From positions 8,754-72,753 of the forward strand of contig JAWVFI010000083.1 in NCBI GenBank assembly GCA_033856235.1: a stretch of 64,000 nt of DNA, written 5' to 3'. The notes beneath the pieces are model-generated. The model saw only the letters and a list, made by a program, of their open reading frames with translations. It made no database searches and had not been told where the DNA came from. How positions within the stretch are numbered: position 1 is the stretch's first letter; every line of letters starts with the position of its first letter. This DNA comes from DASXRU01 sp033856235 (GTDB taxonomy: Bacteria; Acidobacteriota; Blastocatellia; Pyrinomonadales; Pyrinomonadaceae). This document shows positions 52,995 through 61,849 of this stretch, piece after piece. Position numbers and translations under genes: made by a program.

Positions 52995-53714
52995 TTACCG
53001 AGTCGGACTGACTACGATGGCCGTGCCGCCGAAGTTCAGGTCGTTGTTATCACTGCGACCCGCAAGGATTGCCGCTGCCACTGCGCCGCCCGCTGCCAGC
53101 AAGAGAGCCGCCAACGCACCGCCGCCGAGGTGACCGAAGCTATCCGGCCTGGTCAAACGGGTGCAACGAGTTCCAGGAGCCGCTGTTCCAGCCGTATCCT
53201 GATTTCCCGCAGCAATCTGTTTGACAGCGCCACCGGCATTGAGTTGAACTGCACCAGCCTGCGTCGCAACAATTGTGTTTCCACATTCAATGTCAACTGT
53301 AAACGCTGCCGCCTGCGCTAAATCCGCTACAGCCGTACCGTCCTTGGTTGTTACCGTTGCGGCAACACCCGCGGGGGTTGAGACTCGCACCCGACCTGCA
53401 TCGAGTAAAGCAGCAATGCCGGAGTCGGTGAAGCTCAGCTTCACGCTAGAGTTTGGCAACAACTCCACGCGGCCTAGTTTCCCCAAGCTCACGACGGCGC
53501 TGCTGTTGGCAGCCGTTGCGACCGTGCTATCCGAAAAAACCGTAGCTCCGGAAATGGCAGTTTGGCCATTGACCGTAACCTGGCCCGAGACTGAGAGCTC
53601 GCCGGACGGTCCTTTTTGCCCTGGCGTCGCTAGCACCACCATCGAGTAGACACTCAAGACGGCGACCGCTAAGCCGAACGCGATGGACTTACGGCTCAAA
53701 TTTCTGCTGATCAT
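52995..53714 (-). CDS. FecR-like cell-surface protein with C-terminal membrane segment
   Basis: A 239-residue protein with a signal peptide (about 1-29). The central part (GATVFSDSTVATAANSSAVV, VELLPNSSVKLSF, LLDAGRVRVSTPAGVAATVTT split) has the strand pattern of a FecR domain: a series of beta strands with a 'GRV' turn. After a short Thr/Arg-rich stretch an Ala/Gly-rich hydrophobic helix (GALAALLLAAGGAVAAAILAG, about 197-217) is followed by a polar tail. A strong Shine-Dalgarno GGGAGGAAAG precedes the ATG. It might be a periplasmic sensor or a structural surface protein; no sigma factor is next to it. Confidence 0.65.
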   Translation of the reverse strand: MISRNLSRKSIAFGLAVAVLSVYSMVVLATPGQKGPSGELSVSGQVTVNGQTAISGATVFSDSTVATAANSSAVVSLGKLGRVELLPNSSVKLSFTDSGIAALLDAGRVRVSTPAGVAATVTTKDGTAVADLAQAAAFTVDIECGNTIVATQAGAVQLNAGGAVKQIAAGNQDTAGTAAPGTRCTRLTRPDSFGHLGGGALAALLLAAGGAVAAAILAGRSDNNDLNFGGTAIVVSPTR

Positions 53715-54080
53715 TACTTTCCTCCCGTATACTGACTGAGTTTTAGAACCGCCAACTTCTTACAAAAAGGCATGATGGCCCACTGAGGGACTAAATATCT
53801 CGCCCTTTTTACACGAATCAAAGCCCTGTGTCAACAGACATTGCGCAACTTTTACGCCTAAATTCACTCTTAAACCGGGCTGAGGACACAAGATAACACG
53901 CACCCCACTACTAGTCCAGAAGTTTTTGCTCGGAATTGTGCCGAATCAGACCTGCCCCGGTCACGAAATCCTCGCGGGGGACCGCAACCGCATCCCGGCG
54001 CGCTATTGGGGACTCGTTGTGAGGTCGTAACGACGCCGGCTGCTGTTCAGATCTGCGAGGCGGAGTTAGCGTTGATGCCA
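53715..54080. other. 366-bp region upstream of the FecR-like gene
   Basis: No gene is supported. It holds the promoter of the FecR-like gene. An overlapping open frame at 53911-54195 (-) has no start signal or domain and is rejected. Confidence 0.6.
53806..53834 (-). promoter_or_regulatory. Sigma-70-type promoter for the FecR-like gene
   Basis: Perfect -35 TTGACA (53834-53829), 17-nt spacer and TAAAAA (53811-53806, four of six positions). The ATG is about 90 nt downstream. Confidence 0.55.
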
Positions 54081-54671
54081 TCAATTCGCTATCAAAGTCC
54101 TTGAAACTGTCCTTCGCGGACGGGAGACTACGGGAGTGCGAGGCACAGACTCGGCACGCGGCCCACCAGCTTCTCCATTGGCCTTCTGCATCCATTCCGC
54201 CTGCTCATACGGGTCAAGTCTCTCGAACACATAAAACACTTCTCCGACGTTCTCAACGCCGAGAAATCTGAAAGTATTATTGATTACGTGATTAACTGCG
54301 AGAGTGCGCGGCGCGGGAGGCGCCTCAAAAAGATTCCGCATCTCGTCGCGGGTGATAGCCTCCAGCTCGGGGATGTAATCATTGCCGGTGCTGCGCACGA
54401 TGCGCGTTGATACCTGCCTTAGGGCCCTAATGCGATTCGAATTCCGCCGGTAATAGGAAGGGCTAACCTCATGCTTGCTGACCCGATCGTCCACCACCTC
54501 TTGCTCATTGCGGAGATATCCCAGGTACGCTCGCATTACTGGACCAAAGCCGTCATCCGACCTCCTGGAATTCTGGGCCAGTGCCGGCAAGGCGCAAACG
54601 AGCATTAGAACAATTGCGAATATGCCGAGTCCCCCGCCCCTCGGGGCGGACACTTTCTGTAAGGTTTCCAT
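54081..54671 (-). CDS. Exported protein of unknown function
   Basis: About 196 residues. ATG at 54671 is chosen because it gives a signal peptide (GIFAIVLMLVCALPALAQ); the GTG at 54707 would add 12 residues. The mature part is charged and mostly helical (AYLGYLRNEQEVVDDRVSK, SYYRRNSNRIRALRQVSTRI) with a strand-rich part near FRFLGVENVGEVFYVFE. A Pro/Arg-rich tail follows. No family recognised. Similar exported helical proteins are common in this lineage. Divergent from coaBC with a 170-bp gap. Confidence 0.6.
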   Translation of the reverse strand: METLQKVSAPRGGGLGIFAIVLMLVCALPALAQNSRRSDDGFGPVMRAYLGYLRNEQEVVDDRVSKHEVSPSYYRRNSNRIRALRQVSTRIVRSTGNDYIPELEAITRDEMRNLFEAPPAPRTLAVNHVINNTFRFLGVENVGEVFYVFERLDPYEQAEWMQKANGEAGGPRAESVPRTPVVSRPRRTVSRTLIAN

Positions 54672-54841
54672 AGCGTGTAGCAGCGGTTCAGTAAATGACT
54701 TCTTCACGGGTTATCGACTAGTCCTGACGGTTGAAGCACTATATGACAGAGATGCCCGGGCAATATTGCGCGCCTCATTCAGCAATGTTACATTTCTCTT
54801 GAGATCACCCCGCTTCATCATTTTAGCTGTATTCGTAACGT

Positions 54842-56116
54842 ATGCCCAAAGAGTCATATCCAACGGCGGCTGATAAGCCTCGCATTGCGCTCGGCGTTAC
54901 CGGAGGAATCGCCGCCTACAAGGCAGCCGAGATTCTCCGCGGTTTGCAGCGCGCGGGCTGTGAGGTGCGCGTTGCCATGACCAGGCACGCGTGCGAATTT
55001 GTCCAGCCGCTGACCTTCAGGGCCCTCTCCGGTTCGTACGTCGTGGTAGACGACTATTCGCCCGACAATCCGGATCCGATAGCGCACATTACATTCTCGC
55101 AGAGTATTGACCTTTTCATAGTCGCCCCCGCCACCGCTGATATCATCGCTAAGTTTGCTAATGGAATTGCGGATGATTTTGTCAGCTCAACGTATCTGGC
55201 CTGTGCGGCCCCGGTTCTGATCGCCCCCGCGATGAACACAGTCATGTGGCATCATCCCGCGACGCAACGGAACCTCGATCGACTGCGGCGAGATGGCGTA
55301 AAAGTCCTGGAGCCTGATGAAGGCGAGATGGCGTGCGGAACAATCGGACCCGGCAGGCTCAGTGATCCTGAGCGGATAGTGAGCTTCGCATTGGAAATAC
55401 TGCGAGGGGCTTCAAGGTCGGCTCAACAGGATCTGGCCGGCGAGACCTTCCTGATTACAGCAGGGGCAACTCGTGAGGAAATCGATCCCGTAAGATTTAT
55501 TTCGAATCGCTCGTCAGGACGCATGGGATTCGCAGTGGCCGCGGCCGCACTCGCGCGCGGCGCTGAGGTCACGATCGTTTCGGGCGCAACCTCAGTCCCA
55601 CCACCGCCAGGCGCGCGGCTGATTAAGACCCTTTCAGCGGAGGAGATGCGGTCGTCCGTGATGACGGAATTACCACGTGCCTCCGTCTTCGTAGGCGCAG
55701 CGGCTGTTTCTGATTACCGGCCTCGGACGCGCTCATCTGAGAAGTTGAAAAAAGGTTGCCAGACAATGACCATCGACCTGGAACTGGCACCGGACATCCT
55801 GAGCGCGGTGGGGCACGCCCGCAGTGATGCGCAACTGGTAATCGGTTTTGCCGCCGAGACGGACGATCTGTTAAAGAATGCGCGGATTAAGTTGAAAAGC
55901 AAGAATCTGGACGCAATAGTCGCCAACGATGTCTCAAGTCCGGGCGCAGGCTTCGATTCAGAAAGAAACGCAGTCACAATAGTAACGGCTAACACCGAAC
56001 AGGAGCTGCCGCTGATGCCCAAGATCGAAGTCGCGCATCGCATACTCGACGAAATCATCAAGCTGCGGCTGATCGAGCGTACCATCGCCAAAGCGGACAC
56101 AGTAAGCGCCCGCTGA
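54842..56116 (+). CDS. coaBC: Bifunctional phosphopantothenoylcysteine decarboxylase/phosphopantothenate-cysteine ligase
   Basis: Two consecutive steps of coenzyme A synthesis. The N-terminal flavoprotein half (CoaC) has GVTGGIAAYKAAEI (about 18-31), the APAMNTVMW motif (about 130-138) and the catalytic Cys in MACGTIGPGRL near 163. The C-terminal half (CoaB) has ITAGATREEIDPVRFISN (about 203-220), SSGRMG and AAVSDYRP near 284-291 with the conserved Lys in SEKLKKG. Full length (424 residues). First of a plus-strand gene string with the uracil-DNA glycosylase and priA. Confidence 0.95.
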   Translation: MPKESYPTAADKPRIALGVTGGIAAYKAAEILRGLQRAGCEVRVAMTRHACEFVQPLTFRALSGSYVVVDDYSPDNPDPIAHITFSQSIDLFIVAPATADIIAKFANGIADDFVSSTYLACAAPVLIAPAMNTVMWHHPATQRNLDRLRRDGVKVLEPDEGEMACGTIGPGRLSDPERIVSFALEILRGASRSAQQDLAGETFLITAGATREEIDPVRFISNRSSGRMGFAVAAAALARGAEVTIVSGATSVPPPPGARLIKTLSAEEMRSSVMTELPRASVFVGAAAVSDYRPRTRSSEKLKKGCQTMTIDLELAPDILSAVGHARSDAQLVIGFAAETDDLLKNARIKLKSKNLDAIVANDVSSPGAGFDSERNAVTIVTANTEQELPLMPKIEVAHRILDEIIKLRLIERTIAKADTVSAR

Positions 56117-56161
56117 CTTAAGTCAGGCTCTGCAACCCTTCATCAACAGTCGCACCTATCT

Positions 56162-57037
56162 ATGACGCCGGATTCACAAACCCTGCTCGAGATCGTCGAA
56201 GACACTCGTGAATGTCTCAAGTATCTTAAAGAGCTCGGTATCGACGGCTTCGCAGCTACGAATGAGGTATCGCCAATGACGGCGAACCCCCTTCACGTGG
56301 AAACTGCGACGCATAGATTATCCAGACAAACGCCCTGCCCAACAGAACCGGTTTTCGCCACGCCACGGCCAGCAAAGAATCGAGGGCCCGAAGTCAATCA
56401 AGTTGAGCAGGACTTCCTCTTTGGCGACACAATTCTTGCCTCCGACGGAGGCCTCGCGCCGTCCACGGAAACTCTCGAAGAAATCTGGGCCAACATTGGA
56501 AACTGCACCCGTTGCACGCTCTGCGAGGGTCGTACAAATGTGGTTAATACTGACGGTAATCGTAATGCGCGTCTGATGTTTGTAGGCGAGGCGCCAGGCG
56601 CCGATGAAGACTTGCAGGCTCGACCGTTTGTCGGTCGCGCCGGGCAGTTACTCACAAAGATTATCGAAGCGATGGGTTTCAAGCGTGAAGAAGTAATTAT
56701 CGGCAACGTAAATCGCTGCCGGCCGCCGGGAAATCGTCAACCGACCATCGAAGAAGCGGTGATTTGCAAACCCTTTCTGCTCCGCGAAATCGCTGTAGTT
56801 CGTCCGGAAGTTATCGTCGTAATGGGGAACACGGCGATGAAAAACCTCCTGGACACGCGCGAAGGCATTACTCGCGTGCGCGGAAAGTTCCAGGACTATC
56901 GCGGCATAAAAGTCATGCCCACATTTCACCCGGCCTACCTGTTGCGCGACCCGTCCAAGAAACGCGAGACCTGGGAAGACATGAAGAAAGTCCGCGAGTA
57001 CCTCGACAACTCTGCGGCGAAGTCAGGTGCGCGCTGA
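56162..57037 (+). CDS. Type 4 uracil-DNA glycosylase (Fe-S)
   Basis: Removes uracil from DNA. The four cluster ligands are visible: CTRCTLC (two used, near 115-121), NVNRCRPPGNR near 184-194 and AVICKPFL near 200-207. Active-site motif GEAPGADEDLQARPFVGRAG (near 141-160) and the C-terminal HPAYLLRDPS near 258-267 are typical of family 4. The N-terminal 100 residues are an extra low-complexity region not needed for catalysis. It overlaps the following priA frame region; stop and priA start are 2 bp apart. Confidence 0.92.
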   Translation: MTPDSQTLLEIVEDTRECLKYLKELGIDGFAATNEVSPMTANPLHVETATHRLSRQTPCPTEPVFATPRPAKNRGPEVNQVEQDFLFGDTILASDGGLAPSTETLEEIWANIGNCTRCTLCEGRTNVVNTDGNRNARLMFVGEAPGADEDLQARPFVGRAGQLLTKIIEAMGFKREEVIIGNVNRCRPPGNRQPTIEEAVICKPFLLREIAVVRPEVIVVMGNTAMKNLLDTREGITRVRGKFQDYRGIKVMPTFHPAYLLRDPSKKRETWEDMKKVREYLDNSAAKSGAR

Positions 57038-57038
57038 G

Positions 57039-59540
57039 ATGTCTGCTGCAACGCACCATCCTCAGGAAGAAATTCTACCGCAATACGCACAGGTTGCGGT
57101 TCCTCTACACCTCAACCAGACGTTCACTTATCGACTTCCGCTCGCTTTGCAACGCGATGCGCGGGTGGGGTCGCGGCTCCTGGTGCCTTTCGGTTCAAAG
57201 CCCATCACGGGGTACATCGTCGCTCTGCTACAGCAGTTGGGCCCGGACATTTCTCTAGCGGAAACTGAAATCAAAAGTGCTTCCGCCTTGCTGGACGCCG
57301 ATCCCCTGATCACTCCGGAGGTACTGGAAATAACGCGCTGGGTGGCGGACTACTACGCCGCTCCCTGGGGTGAAGTGCTAAAGGCCGCCCTCCCCGCCGG
57401 CATCAACGCCAGCGTGGAACAAGTCGTTTCGCTGACGGACGACGGTATTAAAGAACTCGCCACGCTGATAGGCGACGCTCCAAACAAATCCAGAAGCCGA
57501 GGACTGCGATTATTGGCGGATGAAGGCGACCTCGACATCAAGACTTTCTGCCTGCGCCTTGGCTTGGCCTCGGTGCCTCAATGGTTGCGTGAATTGGAGC
57601 GTGACGGTTTCGTTCGCCGCTCCCATCGCACTAGAACCGGCGCCTCTGGAACGAAGACGCAAAGAGCCGTTCGCCTCATCCCGCGGAAAAAGGAAGAGAG
57701 TGAAACGCTTCCAAAATTGACGAAACTGCAACAGAGCATTCTGGCGGCAATGATGAGGGGCAGCGGCGACCAGGCAATTTCCACCCTGTTGGATCAAACC
57801 GGCGCCGCTCTGTCAACAATTCGTAGCCTGGAGAAGAAAGGCCTGGTGGAGATCTTTGAACGCGATGTCCGGCGTGACCCTTTACAAAAGGCCGTGTTGC
57901 CGGAAACCGAGGTGCTGGAACTTACGCCCGCACAGACCGGGGCGCTTGATTCGCTGCTCATTCAAATGAATGAGCGACGATTCTCCACGTTCTTGCTTCA
58001 CGGAGTAACCGGGAGCGGCAAGACTGAGATCTATATCCAGGCGATGCGCGCTGCGCTGCAAAAAGGATTTTCGGCAATGATGCTCGTGCCGGAGATCGCC
58101 CTCACGCCAATCCTTTCCCGGCGGCTACGCGCAAGTTTCGGCGATCAAATCGCACTCTTTCATTCGACGCTCACCAAAGGGGAACGGTTCGACGAATGGT
58201 CGCGCCTTAAACGTGGCGAAGCCCGCATTGTGATTGGCACTCGTTCCGCGGTCTTTGCCCCGGCTGATAAACTCGGGCTGATCATTATCGATGAAGAGCA
58301 CGATACGTCGTACCGGCAGCAGGACTCGCCTTACTACAATGCGCGCGACACGGCCATCGTCCGCGCCCGCAAGGAGTCGGCACTCGTCGTGCTGGGTTCG
58401 GCGACGCCTTCACTGGAATCTTTCCACAACGCGCAAATCGGCAAGTATCGCTATTTGCATTTGCCCGAACGGATCGGCCGGCGCCCCATGGCCGAGACCG
58501 AGCTGGTCGATATGCGCGCCGTGTTTGCCCGGCGCGGCAAGCCGGCAGTCTTTTCCGATGAATTACTGGAAGCCATTAGCCGCACTCACCAGCGCGGTGA
58601 GCAGTCCATGATTCTTTTGAACCGGCGAGGATATTCCAGCTTTCTCCTGTGCCGTGCCTGCGGCGAGTCAGTTCATTGCCCCAACTGCGATGTGACGCTG
58701 ACCTATCATCAGAGCGAGAAGACGCTGGTCTGTCACTATTGCAACTTCCGCCAACCAGCGCCGTCTGTTTGTCCCGCGTGCGACGGTACGCATATCTACT
58801 ACGTGGGCGAAGGCACCGAACAAATCGAGGAACAATTGCGCGAGCGCTTCCCTGCCCTGCGTATTGCCCGCATCGATCGCGATACCACCGCGCGCCGCGG
58901 TCTGTTCGAGCGATCGCTGCTTGATTTCGCTTCCGGCAAGTTGGATATGCTGGTGGGGACGCAGATGCTGGCAAAGGGACACGACTTTCCTAATGTGACT
59001 TTGGTTGGAGTTGTTTCGGTCGATGCGGGTTTGGCGCTTCCTGATTTCCGTTCGGCGGAACGCACGTTTCAACTGCTGACTCAGGTGGCAGGACGCGCGG
59101 GGCGCGGCGAGCTGGCCGGCCGCGTGCTGATCCAGACTTACCATCCCGATCACTATGTGTTGCGACACGCCCGGGCGCAGGATTACACGGGTTTTTACGC
59201 GGAAGAAATTCGCTATCGACGAAATCACAGCTACCCGCCATTTGTCGTTCTGGGTTTGATTCTGATTCATGACGAAGATTTGCGCCGGGTGCAGGGCGCG
59301 GCGTTGGAAATCAAGAACGGGCTGGTCGCTGCGAACGAAGATCGGGCCTGTCGGATTCTAGGCCCCGCGCCCGCCCCCCTGGCTCGCCTTCGCGGCGAGC
59401 ATCGCATGCAGATTCTGATCAAGTCCCGCAGCCGGCCTGCCCTGCGGCGGATAGCCGACGCCGCGCTAACACGTGCGGAAGCGCTGGGCCACGATCTCCG
59501 ATCAATCAACCTCGAGATCGATCCGGTGAGCATGATGTAG
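57039..59540 (+). CDS. priA: Primosomal protein N' (replication restart helicase)
   Basis: The 833-residue helicase that reloads the replisome at stalled forks. The N-terminal 3'-end-binding domain begins YAQVAVPLHLNQTFTY (about 15-31). Walker A GVTGSGKTE near 322, DEEH box IIDEEHDTSYRQQDSPYY in two parts near 411-428, and zinc-binding Cys pairs (CRACGESVHCPNCD and CHYCN..CPAC around 540-585). The ATG at 57039 is chosen over the GTG at 57027 inside the preceding gene. Followed by a repeat element and lpxD. Confidence 0.94.
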   Translation: MSAATHHPQEEILPQYAQVAVPLHLNQTFTYRLPLALQRDARVGSRLLVPFGSKPITGYIVALLQQLGPDISLAETEIKSASALLDADPLITPEVLEITRWVADYYAAPWGEVLKAALPAGINASVEQVVSLTDDGIKELATLIGDAPNKSRSRGLRLLADEGDLDIKTFCLRLGLASVPQWLRELERDGFVRRSHRTRTGASGTKTQRAVRLIPRKKEESETLPKLTKLQQSILAAMMRGSGDQAISTLLDQTGAALSTIRSLEKKGLVEIFERDVRRDPLQKAVLPETEVLELTPAQTGALDSLLIQMNERRFSTFLLHGVTGSGKTEIYIQAMRAALQKGFSAMMLVPEIALTPILSRRLRASFGDQIALFHSTLTKGERFDEWSRLKRGEARIVIGTRSAVFAPADKLGLIIIDEEHDTSYRQQDSPYYNARDTAIVRARKESALVVLGSATPSLESFHNAQIGKYRYLHLPERIGRRPMAETELVDMRAVFARRGKPAVFSDELLEAISRTHQRGEQSMILLNRRGYSSFLLCRACGESVHCPNCDVTLTYHQSEKTLVCHYCNFRQPAPSVCPACDGTHIYYVGEGTEQIEEQLRERFPALRIARIDRDTTARRGLFERSLLDFASGKLDMLVGTQMLAKGHDFPNVTLVGVVSVDAGLALPDFRSAERTFQLLTQVAGRAGRGELAGRVLIQTYHPDHYVLRHARAQDYTGFYAEEIRYRRNHSYPPFVVLGLILIHDEDLRRVQGAALEIKNGLVAANEDRACRILGPAPAPLARLRGEHRMQILIKSRSRPALRRIADAALTRAEALGHDLRSINLEIDPVSMM

Positions 59541-59567
59541 TGGATGAAAGAGCAGGGATAGCCGAAG

Positions 59568-59715
59568 TCTCATTAGCACCGCACTTCAGTGCGGTGGTCG
59601 GGCGGGGCCAAAGTCACATTAACCCTTTTAACGGTTTACCTTGGAAAAACCGTTAAAACGGTGGAGTTTCAAGACTCACCTATCACCACCTGACTGAAGT
59701 CAGGTGCTAATGAGA
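59568..59715. repeat. 148-bp composite palindromic element with 13-bp inverted ends and three hairpins
   Basis: Exact terminal inverted repeats TCTCATTAGCACC (59568-59580) and GGTGCTAATGAGA (59703-59715). Each overlaps a perfect hairpin: CACCGCAC-TTCA-GTGCGGTG (59577-59596) and CACCTGAC-TGAA-GTCAGGTG (59687-59706). A third hairpin, TAACGGTTT/AAACCGTTA (about 59629-59656), sits in the middle. Lies between priA and lpxD; no ORF. Confidence 0.75.
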
Positions 59716-59779
59716 TTTCAAACTACCCATAAACCCTGATTAGCTGTGAGCCTGTCGGTGAATGCGATAAACTCCGCGC

Positions 59780-60811
59780 ATGAAACTCTCAGAACTGGCT
59801 GCAGCCACCGGCGCTTCGCTGCAAGGGGGCGCTAGCGAAATCGAAATCCAAGGCGCCGCCGGCCTCAATGAAGCCACCAGCGGCGAGGTCACATTCCTGG
59901 CCAATCCGCGCTACACACCTCAGGTCAAGACCACCCAGGCCTCGGCTATTTATGTAGGCGAAGAAACGCCCGTCGGCCGGGATGACATAGCGATACTACG
60001 CGCGAAGGACCCTTACCTCGCATATACGCGGGCGTTGATTCTCTTTAACCCTGAGCCTGATATCGAACCCTCTATTCACCCGTCGGCAGTAGTTGATCCA
60101 AGCGCTAAGATCGCCGCCGGCGTTGCCATTGGCGCCTTTGTGTCAGTTGGCTGCAACGTTGACATCGGACCGCGAGTTTTGCTGTATCCGCACGCAACGA
60201 TCTACGATGATGTGCGCATTGGCGCTGGATCAATCATCCACTCCGGGGTGGCTGTGCGTGAGCGAACTCAGATCGGCCAGCGGGTCGTGATTCACAATAA
60301 CGCCGTCATTGGCTGCGACGGGTTCGGATATGCAAAGGACGAAAGTCGCGCCTGGCTGAAGATTCCCCAAACTGGCCGCGTGGTGATCGAGGATGATGTA
60401 GAGATAGGCGCCGGCACAACTGTCGATCGCGCCTCAGTTGGCGAAAGCCGTATCGGCCGCGGCACCAAAATAGACAACATGGTCCAGATCGGACACTCGT
60501 GCACCGTCGGTGAAGATTCTCTGCTGTGTGCTCAGGTCGGCCTGGCGGGAAGTTCGCACGTTGGGAGTCGAGTCATTCTGGCAGGCCAGGCCGGAGTAGC
60601 GGGCCATCTAAGAATTGGCGACGACGCAATCTTAACTGCGAAGAGCGCGACCAGTCATGACATCGAGCCAGGCAAGATGATGTCCGGAAGTCCCGCGTTC
60701 GACAATCGCGACTGGCTTCGTTCGACTGCGGCATTTAGAAGACTGGGAGAGCTGCAACGCACAGTGAGAAGACTTGAGGCCAAGATCAAGGAGTTGGAAA
60801 CCGGGGACTAG
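59780..60811 (+). CDS. lpxD: UDP-3-O-(3-hydroxyacyl)glucosamine N-acyltransferase
   Basis: Third step of lipid A synthesis. The N-terminal uridine-binding domain (MKLSELAAATGASLQGG, about 1-17) is followed by a left-handed hexapeptide-repeat helix (about 100-290, for example IGAFVSVGCNVDIGPRVLLY, VIHNNAVIGCDGFGYAK and the active-site region NMVQIGHSCTVGEDSLLCA) and a C-terminal helix rich in charged residues (RTVRRLEAKIKELE). Full length (343 residues). Monocistronic: the preceding repeat and the following long-stem terminator isolate it. It shows that the organism makes a lipid A-containing outer membrane. Confidence 0.94.
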   Translation: MKLSELAAATGASLQGGASEIEIQGAAGLNEATSGEVTFLANPRYTPQVKTTQASAIYVGEETPVGRDDIAILRAKDPYLAYTRALILFNPEPDIEPSIHPSAVVDPSAKIAAGVAIGAFVSVGCNVDIGPRVLLYPHATIYDDVRIGAGSIIHSGVAVRERTQIGQRVVIHNNAVIGCDGFGYAKDESRAWLKIPQTGRVVIEDDVEIGAGTTVDRASVGESRIGRGTKIDNMVQIGHSCTVGEDSLLCAQVGLAGSSHVGSRVILAGQAGVAGHLRIGDDAILTAKSATSHDIEPGKMMSGSPAFDNRDWLRSTAAFRRLGELQRTVRRLEAKIKELETGD

Positions 60812-60833
60812 AGCTGGTTCGAAGTGAAGGAGC

Positions 60834-60926
60834 GCGGGGCAAGCCGCCCTTCCTGACTGCAAGTTTGGTTCGTTGAGCTTCGTTGTTCACTTGCAGTCAG
60901 GAAGGGCGGCTTGCCCCCGCTTTTTT
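60834..60926 (+). terminator. Long-stem terminator after lpxD
   Basis: The left arm GCGGGGCAAGCCGCCCTTCC... (60834-60864) pairs over about 31 bp with the right arm ending CTTGCCCCCGC (60889-60920; one bulged C), enclosing a 24-base loop and followed by TTTTTT (60921-60926). Located 23 bp after the lpxD stop; on the other side the convergent SDR gene ends at 60950. Confidence 0.8.
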
Positions 60927-60949
60927 GATATGCGGAGTTCATTTGAACA

Positions 60950-61699
60950 TCAAGTCACTGCCCCGCCATCCACGATCACAACCTCGCCGTTCATGAAGCT
61001 GTTGCGATCGCTGACCATGAAGGCAGCGTATTCCGCCAGTTCTTCCGGTCGACCGAGCCGGCCACTGGAAGCCCAAAAATCATGCATCTGCAGCAGGCGA
61101 TCAGGTAAGGCCTGGGCCAGATCCGTATCAAAGATCCCGGCGGCAATCGCATTCACCTTGATCCCAAACGTTCCCGCTTCCCGCGAAAGGCACTTCGTAA
61201 ACCCAATCACCGCCGCCTTCGACGTCGCGTAGTGAACCGCCGTGGGTAGGGCGCGGATGGCGCCGATCGAGGTGATGTTAAGGATGCTGCCCGCCCGCTT
61301 GCGAATCATCTGTTTGTAAATCGGTTTAGTAACTGCGAATAAACTGCCGACGTTCGTATCAATGACTTCGTCCCAGGCGCGATCGGTGGTGGTAGCGAAA
61401 TTATCGCCGCGATTGATGGCCGCGTTATTTACCAGAATGTCTATGCCGCCCCAGGCTTCGACCAGCTCGCGCGTCATCTTCTTCAAACCCACGCGGTCGG
61501 TGACCGAGATCTTGAAAGATTGAGCGCGGCGGCCAAAGGCTTCTATCTTCGCGCGCACTTCGGCGGCCAGGTCGTCGCGGGTGTTGTAATTAAAAGCCAC
61601 ATCCGCGCCTTCGCGCGCGAACACCTCGCACAGCGCCGCGCCAATCCCGCGCGTACCGCCGGAAATGAATGCCCGCTTGCCCTCTAATAACAAACTCAC
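60950..61699 (-). CDS. SDR family oxidoreductase (FabG-like)
   Basis: A 249-residue classical short-chain dehydrogenase. Cofactor motif SGGTRGIGAAL (about 14-24), NNAAINRGDN near 91-100, catalytic Ser in NITSIGAIRAL near 140 and active-site YATSKAA near 154-160. The C-terminal VIVDGGAVT is typical. The substrate could be a 3-oxoacyl-ACP or another ketone; the following glycolipid gene suggests lipid metabolism but does not prove it. Confidence 0.9.
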   Translation of the reverse strand: MSLLLEGKRAFISGGTRGIGAALCEVFAREGADVAFNYNTRDDLAAEVRAKIEAFGRRAQSFKISVTDRVGLKKMTRELVEAWGGIDILVNNAAINRGDNFATTTDRAWDEVIDTNVGSLFAVTKPIYKQMIRKRAGSILNITSIGAIRALPTAVHYATSKAAVIGFTKCLSREAGTFGIKVNAIAAGIFDTDLAQALPDRLLQMHDFWASSGRLGRPEELAEYAAFMVSDRNSFMNGEVVIVDGGAVT

Positions 61700-61713
61700 T
61701 GTTTACAGTCTCC

Positions 61714-61740
61714 GAAAAATGCCCGCTCATGGCAGCGGGC
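61714..61740 (-). terminator. Intrinsic terminator upstream of the SDR gene
   Basis: Minus strand GCCCGCT-GCCATG-AGCGGGC followed by ATTTTTC (61740-61714). It would end transcripts from the MGDG-synthase-like gene about 110 nt after its stop codon, so the SDR gene probably has its own promoter, although none is obvious in the 15 bp left. Confidence 0.6.
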
Positions 61741-61849
61741 TGGCACAAAACGATCTCGCCTTCTGGTTCAGGCTAATCTAGAAAAATATGAAAACTGAGC
61801 GATGGAGGATTAGAACGCGAAAGGTTAAGCGCAGTCAAGAAGGCCCACT

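Noticed and set aside
53911..54195. 94-codon minus-strand frame before the exported unknown gene
   Set aside because: Overlaps the better supported 54081-54671 gene in another frame and lacks a start signal.
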